Source: CAZVWH01 sp964631175
GTDB taxonomy: Bacteria > Planctomycetota > Phycisphaerae > Sedimentisphaerales > Anaerobacaceae
Reading direction: 5' to 3'
DNA length: 53,730 nucleotides
NCBI GenBank assembly: GCA_964631175.1
Contig: CAZVWH010000006.1
Location: 1 to 53,730 of the forward strand
Shown here: in pieces, positions 23,027 to 32,241 of the stretch
Numbering within the stretch: the first letter of the stretch is position 1
How the letters are laid out: every line of letters starts with the position of its first letter
Translations under genes and position numbers: made by a program
Notes under the pieces: generated by a model
What the model saw: the letters and a program-made list of their open reading frames with translations, nothing else
What the model was told of the DNA's origin: nothing
Databases searched by the model: none

Positions 23027-26000
23027 GTGCCTAAGCGTAAGGATATCAATACAGTAATGATTATAGGTTCAGGGCCGATTGTGATCGGACAAGCCTGTGA
23101 ATTTGATTATTCCGGCACACAGGCGTGTAAGGCCCTTCGAAAATTAGGCTACAAAATCGTACTTGTCAATTCAAACCCTGCAACCATCATGACCGACCCA
23201 GGGATGGCTGATGTAACGTATATTGAGTCGCTCAATGTCAAAACCATGGAAAAGATTATTGAAAAAGAACGGCCGGATGCACTACTGCCAAATCTCGGCG
23301 GTCAAACAGGCCTTAATCTCTCCGCGGAGTTATCGCGCAGAGGTATCCTTGACAAATACGGTGTCCAAATTATCGGCGTTAAGGCCGACGCCATCGAGAG
23401 GGGCGAAGACCGTCAGGCATTCAAGGATACTATGAATCAACTAAAGATAGAGATGCCGAGAAGTCAAATTGCAAACAGTCTTGAGGAAGCTGAGAAAATA
23501 CTTGAGAAAATTGGCCTACCCTGCGTTATACGTCCTGCTTATACCTTAGGTGGAACGGGTGGCGGGCTCGTTTACAACCTTGAGGAATTTCGTACCATCG
23601 TCAGCAGAGGCCTGTCTTTTAGCCTTGTGGAACAAGTGCTTATCGAGGAGTCTGTACTCGGCTGGGAAGAGCTGGAGCTTGAAGTGGTGCGTGATGCCAA
23701 GAACCAGAAAATCACCGTATGCTTTATAGAAAATGTCGATGCCATGGGTATTCACACAGGTGATTCCTATTGTACCGCCCCTATGTTAACCATAGACCCG
23801 AAGCTACAGGCACGTCTGCAGAAGTATTCATACGATATTGTAGAGGCTATCGGCGTCATTGGAGGAACCAATATTCAGTTTGCCCATGATCCTAAGACTG
23901 GCAGGGTCGTAGTCATCGAGATTAATCCAAGAACGTCGCGTTCATCTGCGCTCGCTTCAAAAGCAACCGGCTTTCCCATCGCATTGGTTTCATCCATGCT
24001 TGCAGGAGGCCTGACTATGGACGAGATTCCATACTGGCGTGACGGCACACTTGAAAAATACACCCCATCCGGCGACTATGTGGTGGTAAAGTTCGCCCGC
24101 TGGGCTTTTGAAAAATTTAGGGGTATTCAAGATAAGCTCGGCACACAAATGCGTGCGGTCGGAGAGGTGATGAGCATCGGAAAAACCTACAAAGAGGCCT
24201 TTCAAAAATCCATTCGCTCATTAGAGATTGGCCGGTACGGCCTGGGCTTTGCCAAGGATTTCAACAAAAAAACCTTAGATGAGCTTTTAGAGCTTTTAAC
24301 AGAACCAACAAGTGAACGTCAATTTATTATGTACGAAGCGCTGCGCAAGGGTGCGGATGTCAATACACTCTACGAGAGGACATATATTAAGCCCTATTTT
24401 TTAGAGCAGATGAAAGAGCTTGTGCAGCTCGAGGAAAAAATCTTAAAGTACACCCGCTGCCACCCCGCTCTTGTCTCCGACAAGAAGACGCGGGGGCAGA
24501 CGCAGGGGCAAGAAGGTAAAAGGCTTCCGGACGACCTTCTTATTCAGGCAAAAAAGGATGGATTTGCAGATAAATATCTAAGCAAATTACTGGGTATTCC
24601 GGAAAAAGAAGTACGCCAAAGGCGGATTGCCCTTAATGTTGTAGAGGCCTGGGATGCTGTGCCGGTAAGCGGCGTTGAAAATGCCGCCTATTATTACTCT
24701 ACCTATAATGCACCGGATAAGGTTAAGGTCAGTGATAAGCCCAAGGTAATGGTATTGGGCGGTGGGCCCAATCGTATCGGCCAGGGTATTGAGTTTGACT
24801 ATTGTTGCGTACATGCAGCATTTGCACTTCGCGAACTTGGTTATGAAACCATTATGGTCAACTGCAATCCGGAGACTGTCTCCACCGACTATGACACCTC
24901 AGACAAATTGTATTTTGAACCACTTACTGCCGAAGACGTATTGAGTATTTACAACAAGGAAAAACCCAAAGGCGTTATCGTCCAATTCGGCGGTCAGACG
25001 CCTCTTAACATTGCCTCAGAACTGGAAGAGGCTGGAGTAAAAATCCTCGGCACTTCGCCGGAGAAGATAGACCTTGCTGAGGATAGAGACAGATTTCGCA
25101 AGTTAATGAAGAAACTTGGTATTCCGCAGCCCGAATCCGGCATGGCCAGCACATTAGATGAGGCGCTTAAAATCGCAAAGAAAATCGGCTATCCGTTAAT
25201 GGTCAGACCCTCCTATGTGCTTGGCGGCAGAGCTATGGAGGTAGTACATGATGAGGAGATGCTAAAGTTTTATGTGGCTCAAGCCACGGATGTTTCGCCG
25301 GAAAGACCCATTTTAATTGATAAATTTCTCCAGAACGCTATCGAGGTCGAGGCTGATGCCATTGCCGACGGCACAGACGCATTTGTACCTGCAATTATGG
25401 AGCATATTGAGCTTGCAGGTATCCATTCGGGCGACTCGGCATGTGTGCTTCCGCCTGTCAGTATCCCTGAGAAGCACCTAAAAACAATATATGAATATAA
25501 TCGCAAAATTGCTATCGAGTTTAACGTCGTAGGACTGATGAACATCCAATATGCAATTACTAATGATGTTGTCTATATTCTTGAGGCAAATCCCCGGGCC
25601 TCAAGAACCGTTCCTCTTGTCTCTAAGGTTTGCGGTATCTCAATGGTGCGGATTGCCACGCAGCTTATGCTTGGTAAGCGTCTTGCAGATATGGAGCTAA
25701 AGAAGCTAAATATACCCCATTTTGGTGTAAAAGAAGCTGTATTTCCTTTTAATATGTTTCCGGAGGTAGATCCTTTATTAGGCCCTGAGATGCGCTCAAC
25801 CGGTGAAGTCCTCGGTATGGCGGATTCATTCGGCCTTGCTTTTTACAAGGCTCAGGAAGCAACGCAATTGCCGTTACCTTCAAGCGGTACTGTTCTGATT
25901 ACTATATCGGATAAGGATAAATCTGCTGTGCTTGTTGCAGCTCAGCAGTTCCAGAAACTCGGCTTTAAGATTAAGGCTACGGAAAGAACACATTTATTTT

Positions 26001-26287
26001 TATCTAAAAACGGCGTGGAATCAGAAATGATTCTAAAGATGCACGAGGGTCGGCCAAATATTGTTGATAGTATCAAAAATAGAGAAATACAGCTTATTAT
26101 CAATACGCCCACTGGCAAGCAGAGTAAATATGATGATTCTTACATTCGCAAATCAGCTATTCAATACAAGATACCTTATATTACGACTGCTTCTGCAGCC
26201 GCTGCGGCTGCAAAGGGAATAGAAGCCTTTAGAAAAAAGCAGGGCGAAGTTAAATCACTGCAAGAATATCACGCAGATATAAAATAA
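23027..26287 (+). CDS. carB: Carbamoyl-phosphate synthase large subunit, divergent paralogue (CarB1)
   Basis: I start at the GTG at 23027, with AAAAGGAGA upstream, giving 1086 aa; the frame is open further upstream through repeat DNA. Both ATP-grasp halves look complete: RPAYTLGGTGGG, EESVLGWEELELEVVRD, NIQFAHDP, EINPRTSRSSALASKATGFP; then VRPSYVLGGRAMEVV, NIQYAI, EANPRASRTVPLVSK. A C-terminal MGS-like regulatory domain follows (RPNIVDSIKN, INTPTGKQ). The type with GDSYCTAPMLTI and EKYTPSGDYVVVKFARWAFEKF is a distinct CarB subfamily. Residues about 478-496 (CHPALVSDKKTRGQTQGQEG) are an in-frame repeat after QLEEKIL. It is transcribed ahead of carB2 and carA. Confidence 0.93.
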   Translation: MPKRKDINTVMIIGSGPIVIGQACEFDYSGTQACKALRKLGYKIVLVNSNPATIMTDPGMADVTYIESLNVKTMEKIIEKERPDALLPNLGGQTGLNLSAELSRRGILDKYGVQIIGVKADAIERGEDRQAFKDTMNQLKIEMPRSQIANSLEEAEKILEKIGLPCVIRPAYTLGGTGGGLVYNLEEFRTIVSRGLSFSLVEQVLIEESVLGWEELELEVVRDAKNQKITVCFIENVDAMGIHTGDSYCTAPMLTIDPKLQARLQKYSYDIVEAIGVIGGTNIQFAHDPKTGRVVVIEINPRTSRSSALASKATGFPIALVSSMLAGGLTMDEIPYWRDGTLEKYTPSGDYVVVKFARWAFEKFRGIQDKLGTQMRAVGEVMSIGKTYKEAFQKSIRSLEIGRYGLGFAKDFNKKTLDELLELLTEPTSERQFIMYEALRKGADVNTLYERTYIKPYFLEQMKELVQLEEKILKYTRCHPALVSDKKTRGQTQGQEGKRLPDDLLIQAKKDGFADKYLSKLLGIPEKEVRQRRIALNVVEAWDAVPVSGVENAAYYYSTYNAPDKVKVSDKPKVMVLGGGPNRIGQGIEFDYCCVHAAFALRELGYETIMVNCNPETVSTDYDTSDKLYFEPLTAEDVLSIYNKEKPKGVIVQFGGQTPLNIASELEEAGVKILGTSPEKIDLAEDRDRFRKLMKKLGIPQPESGMASTLDEALKIAKKIGYPLMVRPSYVLGGRAMEVVHDEEMLKFYVAQATDVSPERPILIDKFLQNAIEVEADAIADGTDAFVPAIMEHIELAGIHSGDSACVLPPVSIPEKHLKTIYEYNRKIAIEFNVVGLMNIQYAITNDVVYILEANPRASRTVPLVSKVCGISMVRIATQLMLGKRLADMELKKLNIPHFGVKEAVFPFNMFPEVDPLLGPEMRSTGEVLGMADSFGLAFYKAQEATQLPLPSSGTVLITISDKDKSAVLVAAQQFQKLGFKIKATERTHLFLSKNGVESEMILKMHEGRPNIVDSIKNREIQLIINTPTGKQSKYDDSYIRKSAIQYKIPYITTASAAAAAAKGIEAFRKKQGEVKSLQEYHADIK

Positions 26288-26419
26288 AAAGAAGACAGAA
26301 AACAGAAGACAGAATATCGATAAACACAAACAGAGCCATGACCGTAAGGGAGTGGTAACTAAGTTACAGAAGACGGAATGCTGAATTCTGATCCCTGATT
26401 CCTGACCCCTGAATTCTGT
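26288..26419. repeat. Low-complexity repeats between the carB genes
   Basis: It contains GAAGACAGAAAACAGAAGACAG (26291-26312 region), a GAGCC-ATGACCGTAAGGGAG-TGGT unit that recurs at 32186-32211, and CTGATCCCTGATTCCTGACC-like short direct repeats. No gene or clear terminator is seen, so carB1 and carB2 are probably co-transcribed. Confidence 0.55.
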
Positions 26420-29400
26420 ATGCCGAAAGATAAATCAATAAAGAAAATATTAATCATCGGCTCCGGGCCGATTGTGATTGGCCAAGCATGTGAATTTGAT
26501 TATTCCGGCGCACAGGCCTGCAAGGTATTAAGAGCACAAGGCTACAAGGTAATCCTCGTAAATAGCAACCCTGCCACCATAATGACAGACCCTGAGCTGG
26601 CTCACCGAACGTATATTGAGCCGATTACGCCAGAGATAGTTGAGAAGATAATTCGCAAGGAACGTCCCGATAGTCTCTTGCCGACGCTCGGAGGACAGAC
26701 GGGCTTAAATACCGCGGTGGAACTGGCTGAAAAAGGAGTATTAAAAAAGTATAACGTCAGGCTTTTAGGGGCTAATCTTCGCTCAATCAAAAAGGCGGAA
26801 GAAAGAGACCGATTCAAAAAAACTATATTAGATGCGGGATTGGAAGTACCCAAAAGCGGATATGCCCACTCCATTGAGGAGGCACAAAGAATAGTTGAGG
26901 ATATTGGGCTGCCGGCTATTCTCCGTCCTTCATATACGTTAGGCGGCACGGGCGGAAACGTCGCTTATAATCTGGCTGAGTTTAAAGAGTACGTAAAGTG
27001 GGGACTTAGTATTTCTCCGGTGGGTCAGATACTTATCGAAGAATCCGTCATAGGCTGGAAAGAATTTGAGCTTGAGGTGATGCGGGACAAAAAGAACAAC
27101 GTGGTCATCGTCTGCTCTATTGAAAACCTCGACCCGATGGGTATTCATACAGGCGATAGTATCACGGTAGCTCCAGCCCAGACCCTTACCGATAAAGAAT
27201 ATCAGATAATGCGTGATGCAGCGATTAAGATTATCCGGGCTATCGGCGTAGAAACCGGCGGCTCCAACATTCAGTTCGCCGTTAATCCCGAAAATGGGAA
27301 GCTCTACGTGATTGAGATGAATCCGAGAGTTTCACGCAGCAGCGCGCTGGCTTCCAAGGCTACAGGCTTTCCTATCGCCAAGATTGCTTCGCTTCTTGCT
27401 GTAGGTTTCACACTCGACGAGATTCCCAACGATATAACAAAGAAGACGCCGGCTTGTTTTGAGCCGACCATCGACTACTGCGTCGTCAAATGGCCTCGTT
27501 TTACGTTTGAAAAATTTCCGGGAACTTCGCCGCTTCTCACGGTTCAGATGAAATCGGTCGGCGAGGCAATGGCCATCGGAAGGACATTCAAAGAGGCGCT
27601 ACAAAAGGCCATAAGGTCACTGGAAATCGACCGGTACTCGCTCGACGGCAAATATATTCAGCAGAAGACAGGAGACAGAAGGCAGAAGGCAGAAGCCTGC
27701 CCTGAGCGAGGCCGAAGGGGCAGAAGTTCTGACGTGCCTACCATAGATGGACTGACACCTGCTCTTTTGACGCATCGGCTAAAGGCAAAGCTAAGAACGA
27801 ATTGTTGGGATAAAATCTGGTACGTAGCTGAGGCTATTAGAAGAAAACTGTCGATAAATGAAATCTTCAATTTGAGCAAGATTGATCCGTGGTTTCTAAA
27901 TAACATAAAAGACATCGTTCAACTTGAAGAGAAAATAAAGAAGACAGAAGACAGAAGACAGAAGCCTGCCCTGCATGTCCCGAGCAAAGTCGAGGGGAGC
28001 GAAGCCGAAGGGACAGAAGTTCTGTCGTCTGATTTGCTAAAAACGGCGAAGGAATACGGCTTTAGTGACAGGTATCTGGCATCTTTATTGAAAGTAAAAG
28101 AGCTGGACTTACGCAAATACCGCCAGCGGCTGGGGATAAATGCGGTTTATAAAACCGTCGATACCTGCGGCGCCGAGTTTGAAGCGACTACGCCGTATTT
28201 GTATTCGACTTTTGAAAAGAATTGTGAGGCAAATCCGAGCAGTAGGAAAAAGGTTGTTATCTTAGGTGGCGGACCCAACCGTATAGGCCAGGGAATCGAA
28301 TTCGATTACTGCTGTGTTCACGCTGCTTTTGCGCTGCGCCAGATCGGCATCGAATCAATAATGGTCAACTGCAATCCTGAAACGGTGAGCACTGATTACG
28401 ATACCTCTGATAGACTTTATTTTGAGCCGCTTACGTTTGAAGATGTAATGTCTATTGTTGAAAAAGAAAACCCGGACGGTGTGATTGTACAATTCGGCGG
28501 CCAAACGCCGTTGAAATTAGCTGTCCCGCTTGAAAAAGCAGGAGTGAAGATAATCGGCACTTCACCCGACAGCATCGACCACGCCGAGGACCGCAGGCGA
28601 TTTAATATACTTGTTGAAAAGCTGGAACTTTATCAGCCTGCCAGCGGAACCGCAACAACGTATGACCAGGCCCTCAAAGTAGCAAACAAACTGGGTTATC
28701 CATTGCTGGTTCGCCCTTCCTTTGTCTTAGGTGGACGAGCGATGGATATTGTCTATGATCAGCAGGAGCTAAAGAATTGTGTTGCAGAGGCAATCGAAGC
28801 CTCCGGTGAGCATCCTGTTTTGATTGATAAATTCATCAACGATGCTACGGAGCTGGACGTCGATGCTATAAGCGACGGCAAAACCGTGGTCATCGGTGGA
28901 ATAATGGAACATATCGAACAAGCCGGCGTGCACTCGGGTGACAGTGCCTGCTGCCTGCCACCGGTTTCGTTGGATAAAAAAGTCCTGACGGAGATTAAGA
29001 GGCAAACAAAGCTGTTGGCACTGGCATTAAAAGTCAAGGGCCTGATAAATATTCAGTTCGCAGTAAAAGACGGCCAGGTTTACATACTCGAAGTAAATCC
29101 ACGGGCCTCGCGAACCATTCCATTCGTCAGTAAAGCTATTGGTGTGCCGCTGGCCAAGCTTGCAGCGAAAGTAATGGTGGGCATGACACTTGATGAGCTA
29201 AAATTTACAAAAGAAGTGCAGCGTAGCTATTTTGCCGTTAAAGAAGCGGTGTTTCCATTCTCGAAGTTTCCTGGTGTAGATACGCTGCTGGGGCCTGAGA
29301 TGCTTTCGACCGGCGAGGTGATGGGACTATCCGACGATTTCGGCATCGCCTATGCAAAATCACAGATAGCAGCGGGAAATGCCCTCCCAGGTGGACCTAC

Positions 29401-29797
29401 CACCGGTAATATTCTATTTAGTGTTAAGGACAGTGACAAGAAAACAGCGGTTGGACTTGCTCGCAAGCTGTATGAAATGGGTTTTAAGATTATTGCCACA
29501 AAGGGTACGTGCATCGAGTTTATCAAGAACAACATCCCGTCGGAGTTTGCGTTAAAGATGTCCGAGGGTCGGCCAAACATAGTCGATTCCATAATAAACG
29601 GCCAAATTGACCTTATTGTAAATACCACTATCGCAAAGCAGTCGATAAGAGACTCATTCTCGATTAGAAGAGCCGCCCTCGATAAACATGTGTCTTATGT
29701 GACAACCATCAGAGGAGCCGAGGCAACGGTCAAAGCCATCGAAGCGCTGAAACAAAAAAAGGTCGATGTAAAACCTATTCAATCGTACTATCGATAA
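26420..29797 (+). CDS. carB: Carbamoyl-phosphate synthase large subunit, canonical type (CarB2)
   Basis: The 1125-aa protein starts MPKDKSIKKILIIGSGPIVIGQACEFDYSG. ATP-grasp motifs of both halves are intact (RPSYTLGGTGGN, GSNIQFAVNP, EMNPRVSRSSALASKATGFP; VRPSFVLGGRAMDIV, NIQFAV, EVNPRASRTIPFVSK). GDSITVAPAQTL and CFEPTIDYCVVKWPRFTFEKFPG are the classical CarB sequence. Two repeat-encoded insertions sit in the oligomerisation region: about residues 413-440 (QKTGDRRQKAEACPERGRRG) and 507-533 (KTEDRRQKPALHVPSKVEGS). The second occupies the same point as the CarB1 insertion. carA starts one base after the stop. Confidence 0.95.
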   Translation: MPKDKSIKKILIIGSGPIVIGQACEFDYSGAQACKVLRAQGYKVILVNSNPATIMTDPELAHRTYIEPITPEIVEKIIRKERPDSLLPTLGGQTGLNTAVELAEKGVLKKYNVRLLGANLRSIKKAEERDRFKKTILDAGLEVPKSGYAHSIEEAQRIVEDIGLPAILRPSYTLGGTGGNVAYNLAEFKEYVKWGLSISPVGQILIEESVIGWKEFELEVMRDKKNNVVIVCSIENLDPMGIHTGDSITVAPAQTLTDKEYQIMRDAAIKIIRAIGVETGGSNIQFAVNPENGKLYVIEMNPRVSRSSALASKATGFPIAKIASLLAVGFTLDEIPNDITKKTPACFEPTIDYCVVKWPRFTFEKFPGTSPLLTVQMKSVGEAMAIGRTFKEALQKAIRSLEIDRYSLDGKYIQQKTGDRRQKAEACPERGRRGRSSDVPTIDGLTPALLTHRLKAKLRTNCWDKIWYVAEAIRRKLSINEIFNLSKIDPWFLNNIKDIVQLEEKIKKTEDRRQKPALHVPSKVEGSEAEGTEVLSSDLLKTAKEYGFSDRYLASLLKVKELDLRKYRQRLGINAVYKTVDTCGAEFEATTPYLYSTFEKNCEANPSSRKKVVILGGGPNRIGQGIEFDYCCVHAAFALRQIGIESIMVNCNPETVSTDYDTSDRLYFEPLTFEDVMSIVEKENPDGVIVQFGGQTPLKLAVPLEKAGVKIIGTSPDSIDHAEDRRRFNILVEKLELYQPASGTATTYDQALKVANKLGYPLLVRPSFVLGGRAMDIVYDQQELKNCVAEAIEASGEHPVLIDKFINDATELDVDAISDGKTVVIGGIMEHIEQAGVHSGDSACCLPPVSLDKKVLTEIKRQTKLLALALKVKGLINIQFAVKDGQVYILEVNPRASRTIPFVSKAIGVPLAKLAAKVMVGMTLDELKFTKEVQRSYFAVKEAVFPFSKFPGVDTLLGPEMLSTGEVMGLSDDFGIAYAKSQIAAGNALPGGPTTGNILFSVKDSDKKTAVGLARKLYEMGFKIIATKGTCIEFIKNNIPSEFALKMSEGRPNIVDSIINGQIDLIVNTTIAKQSIRDSFSIRRAALDKHVSYVTTIRGAEATVKAIEALKQKKVDVKPIQSYYR

Positions 29798-29798
29798 T

Positions 29799-30983
29799 AT
29801 GGCGAAAAAACAAAATAAAGCGATTTTATTGCTGGAGGACGGCACGGTTTTTGAAGGCACTTCTTTTGGCGCCAAGGGACAGCAGTGCGGCGAAGTGGTA
29901 TTCAATACCAGCATGACCGGCTATCAGGAGATAATGACCGACCCTTCCTACCACGAGCAGATAATCACTATGACGTATCCTTTAATCGGCAACGTTGGAA
30001 CCAATAAAACAGACACCGAATCGAAAAAGGTTTATGCTCGCGGTTTTATTGTTAAGGAAAACTGCCGTCAGCCGAGCAACTTCAGAAGTAAAGAATCACT
30101 GAGCGATTATCTAATAAATAATAACGTTATCGGTCTTGAAGGTATCGACACTCGAGCTCTGGTAAAGCATATCCGAGTCCAGGGAGCTATGAGGGGCATA
30201 ATTTCTTCAACAGAGCTTAGCCTGACGAGCCTCAAAAAGAAGCTTAAGGCCTATCCGGGTCTGATAGGAAGGGACATAGTCAAAGATGTTACTTCAAAGA
30301 AACCATATTATTGGGACGAAGGAATAATAGATATATTAAACAATAGGCAGTTTAAGCCGCCCCAGAAGTACAAGGTAGTGGCTTTTGATTATGGCGCCAA
30401 ATATAATATCCTCAGGCTGCTTCGCTCGCATGGCTGTGAGGTCTATGTGGTGCCGGCCCAAACATCGGCAAAGGAAGTTTTGGCTCAAAGGCCTGACGGA
30501 GTATTTTTGAGCAATGGCCCCGGTGACCCGGCGCCTGTAACTTACGCCATCGAGACAATCAGGCAGCTTTTGGGTAAGGTGCCGATATTCGGCATTTGTC
30601 TCGGCCATCAGCTTCTGGCGCTTGCGCTCGGAGCGAAGACCTATAAACTAAAATTTGGCCACCGGGGCGCGAACCACCCAGTAAAAAATCTGAAAACAAA
30701 ACGAATTGAAATCACCTGCCAGAACCACGGATTCTGTGTGGATATGGATTCGCTGAAAAAAAAACTCGTCTCGAGCCGGGTCGAGAGAGATGTTGAACTG
30801 ACACACATCAATTTAAATGACAATACGGCTGAGGGAATCTCATGCAGGAAACTTATGGCGTTCGCTGTTCAGTATCATCCGGAGGCCTCGCCAGGCCCCC
30901 ACGATTCGAACTACCTTTTCCAAACATTTATAGAGCTAATGGAGCAATGCAGGAGAAAAACCAGCCCCATCCCTAAGGGATGA
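29799..30983 (+). CDS. carA: Carbamoyl-phosphate synthase small subunit
   Basis: The 394-aa protein has the CarA N-terminal domain (LEDGTVFEGTSFGAKG, VVFNTSMTGYQEIMTDPSY, GIDTRALVKHIR) and a class I glutamine amidotransferase domain with nucleophile Cys267 in GICLGHQ and His360/Glu362 in HPEASPGPHD. It supplies ammonia from glutamine to CarB for pyrimidine and arginine synthesis. Only this one small subunit is present for the two large subunits. A short repeat-like insert LVSSRVER (about 323-330) lies before DVELTHINLND. The last residues, SPIPKG, and the stop come from an adjoining repeat. Confidence 0.95.
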   Translation: MAKKQNKAILLLEDGTVFEGTSFGAKGQQCGEVVFNTSMTGYQEIMTDPSYHEQIITMTYPLIGNVGTNKTDTESKKVYARGFIVKENCRQPSNFRSKESLSDYLINNNVIGLEGIDTRALVKHIRVQGAMRGIISSTELSLTSLKKKLKAYPGLIGRDIVKDVTSKKPYYWDEGIIDILNNRQFKPPQKYKVVAFDYGAKYNILRLLRSHGCEVYVVPAQTSAKEVLAQRPDGVFLSNGPGDPAPVTYAIETIRQLLGKVPIFGICLGHQLLALALGAKTYKLKFGHRGANHPVKNLKTKRIEITCQNHGFCVDMDSLKKKLVSSRVERDVELTHINLNDNTAEGISCRKLMAFAVQYHPEASPGPHDSNYLFQTFIELMEQCRRKTSPIPKG

Positions 30984-31090
30984 GGCTGCCACCCAATGAA
31001 GCTGAAGAATGTGTGGCAGCCACAAGTGTAGGACACCTGTGAAGCGGGGTCCGATGGATTCGACAGGCTCACCACAAGGCTTGGGGATGG
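30962..31090 (-). repeat. Long interspersed repeat, copy B (inverted)
   Basis: The core 30981-31090 is the reverse complement of copy A at 22629-22764, about 85-90% alike by eye and lacking A's internal extra unit. The left edge, CATCCCTAAGGGATG, overlaps the carA stop. Together A and B bracket the carB1-carB2-carA block in opposite orientation. Confidence 0.75.
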
Positions 31091-31148
31091 CTGTGTATTT
31101 CATGTTTGGCAAAATATATACAAAGAAACGAAAGGGGAAACAATCGAA

Positions 31149-32150
31149 ATGAAAAAACCATTGATTATTATTGGTGAATCAATTCATGCTTCAATTCCAA
31201 AGACCGCTGAGGTAATGAAGCAGTTGAGAGAACTCGGAACTGCTGCGTATTCAAAGCCAAGCGAGCAGTTGGATTATATCAAGGGTTTAATCGAGTCGCA
31301 GGCAGCCGAGGGTGCTGATTATATAGCGGTCAATCTTGATGCCTTTGGAGAGGACGACCCACAGATTGCCGCCGATATGATGCGCCAATACGTTAAGATG
31401 GTCCGCAAGTGGGGCAGCGGTGTGCCCATTTGCATCGACAGCAGTGACAACAATGTCCTGATAGCAGGTTTGAAGGAATGGTACAATACATCGGAGGACA
31501 GAGGACAGAAGACAGAGGAAAGACTTCGATCATCCGTCATTCGTTCTCCTCTGATCAATTCGGTCAAGGTTTATACGATGGATAATATATTGCCACTCAA
31601 GAGAGATTTCGACTTCGCGTTTGTTGGCCTATTGGTCAGCGAAGAAGCGCCTACAGGTCCGGGCGGTTCGCACTCGGTTGACGAGCTCTATTCTTTAGCA
31701 CAGCAAATCTTTGATACGGCGGTCGGCAAATACGGCTTCAAGCCGAACCAGATTTACTTTGACACAACTTTATTTCCACTGGCGATAGATATGCCTATGG
31801 AACCAGGTGTGCCGGGTTATACCTACCGTACGTTTGAGACGATAAAGAAGATAAAGAGCGATCCAAAGTTAAGGGCTGTCCACTGTGTGCTTGGGGTAAG
31901 TAACTGTGCACAGGATCTGCCGGGACGAAGAATCGGCGTATGCAGGGCGTACGTGGCAAAGGCTATGAAGTACGGCCTTGATGCTGCTATTGCTAACGTT
32001 GCACACCATTACGGCTCGGTTGAGCCGGCGCCTGAATTGCTGGAGTTAGTTGACGCATACGTGAAAATGGATGGCTCTGCTGAAAAAATGAGCAAGGCAA
32101 TGGAGCTAATGAGCAAATTCTGCCAGGAAAGCCGAAAACGGGCTAAATAG
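31149..32150 (+). CDS. Pterin-binding (methyltetrahydrofolate methyltransferase-like) protein
   Basis: The 333-aa protein has the DHPS/MeTr-type TIM barrel. Visible motifs are IIGESIH at the start, AAEGADYIAVNLDAFGEDD, PICIDSSDNNVLIAGL, LINSVKV, FVGLLV, YFDTTLFPL, and HCVLGVSNCAQDLPGR near the C-terminal face. Family members move methyl groups between folates and corrinoid proteins. No corrinoid partner is visible here, so the role is unassigned. Residues about 114-132 (SEDRGQKTEERLRSSVIRS) are an in-frame GACAGAGGACAGAAGACAG-type repeat. It lies 166 bases after carA, across a repeat. Confidence 0.8.
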   Translation: MKKPLIIIGESIHASIPKTAEVMKQLRELGTAAYSKPSEQLDYIKGLIESQAAEGADYIAVNLDAFGEDDPQIAADMMRQYVKMVRKWGSGVPICIDSSDNNVLIAGLKEWYNTSEDRGQKTEERLRSSVIRSPLINSVKVYTMDNILPLKRDFDFAFVGLLVSEEAPTGPGGSHSVDELYSLAQQIFDTAVGKYGFKPNQIYFDTTLFPLAIDMPMEPGVPGYTYRTFETIKKIKSDPKLRAVHCVLGVSNCAQDLPGRRIGVCRAYVAKAMKYGLDAAIANVAHHYGSVEPAPELLELVDAYVKMDGSAEKMSKAMELMSKFCQESRKRAK

Positions 32151-32241
32151 TCCACAGTTTATATTTTATCTCGAATCAGAGCCTCAGAGCCGCGACCATA
32201 AGGGAGCGGTCCACTTGTGGCTCGTATAGTTAGAGCATAAT

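Noticed and set aside
26288..26419. Possible CRISPR-like array of GACAGAAGACAGA repeats
   Set aside because: The units are short, tandem and degenerate, with no spacers of constant length and no cas genes nearby.
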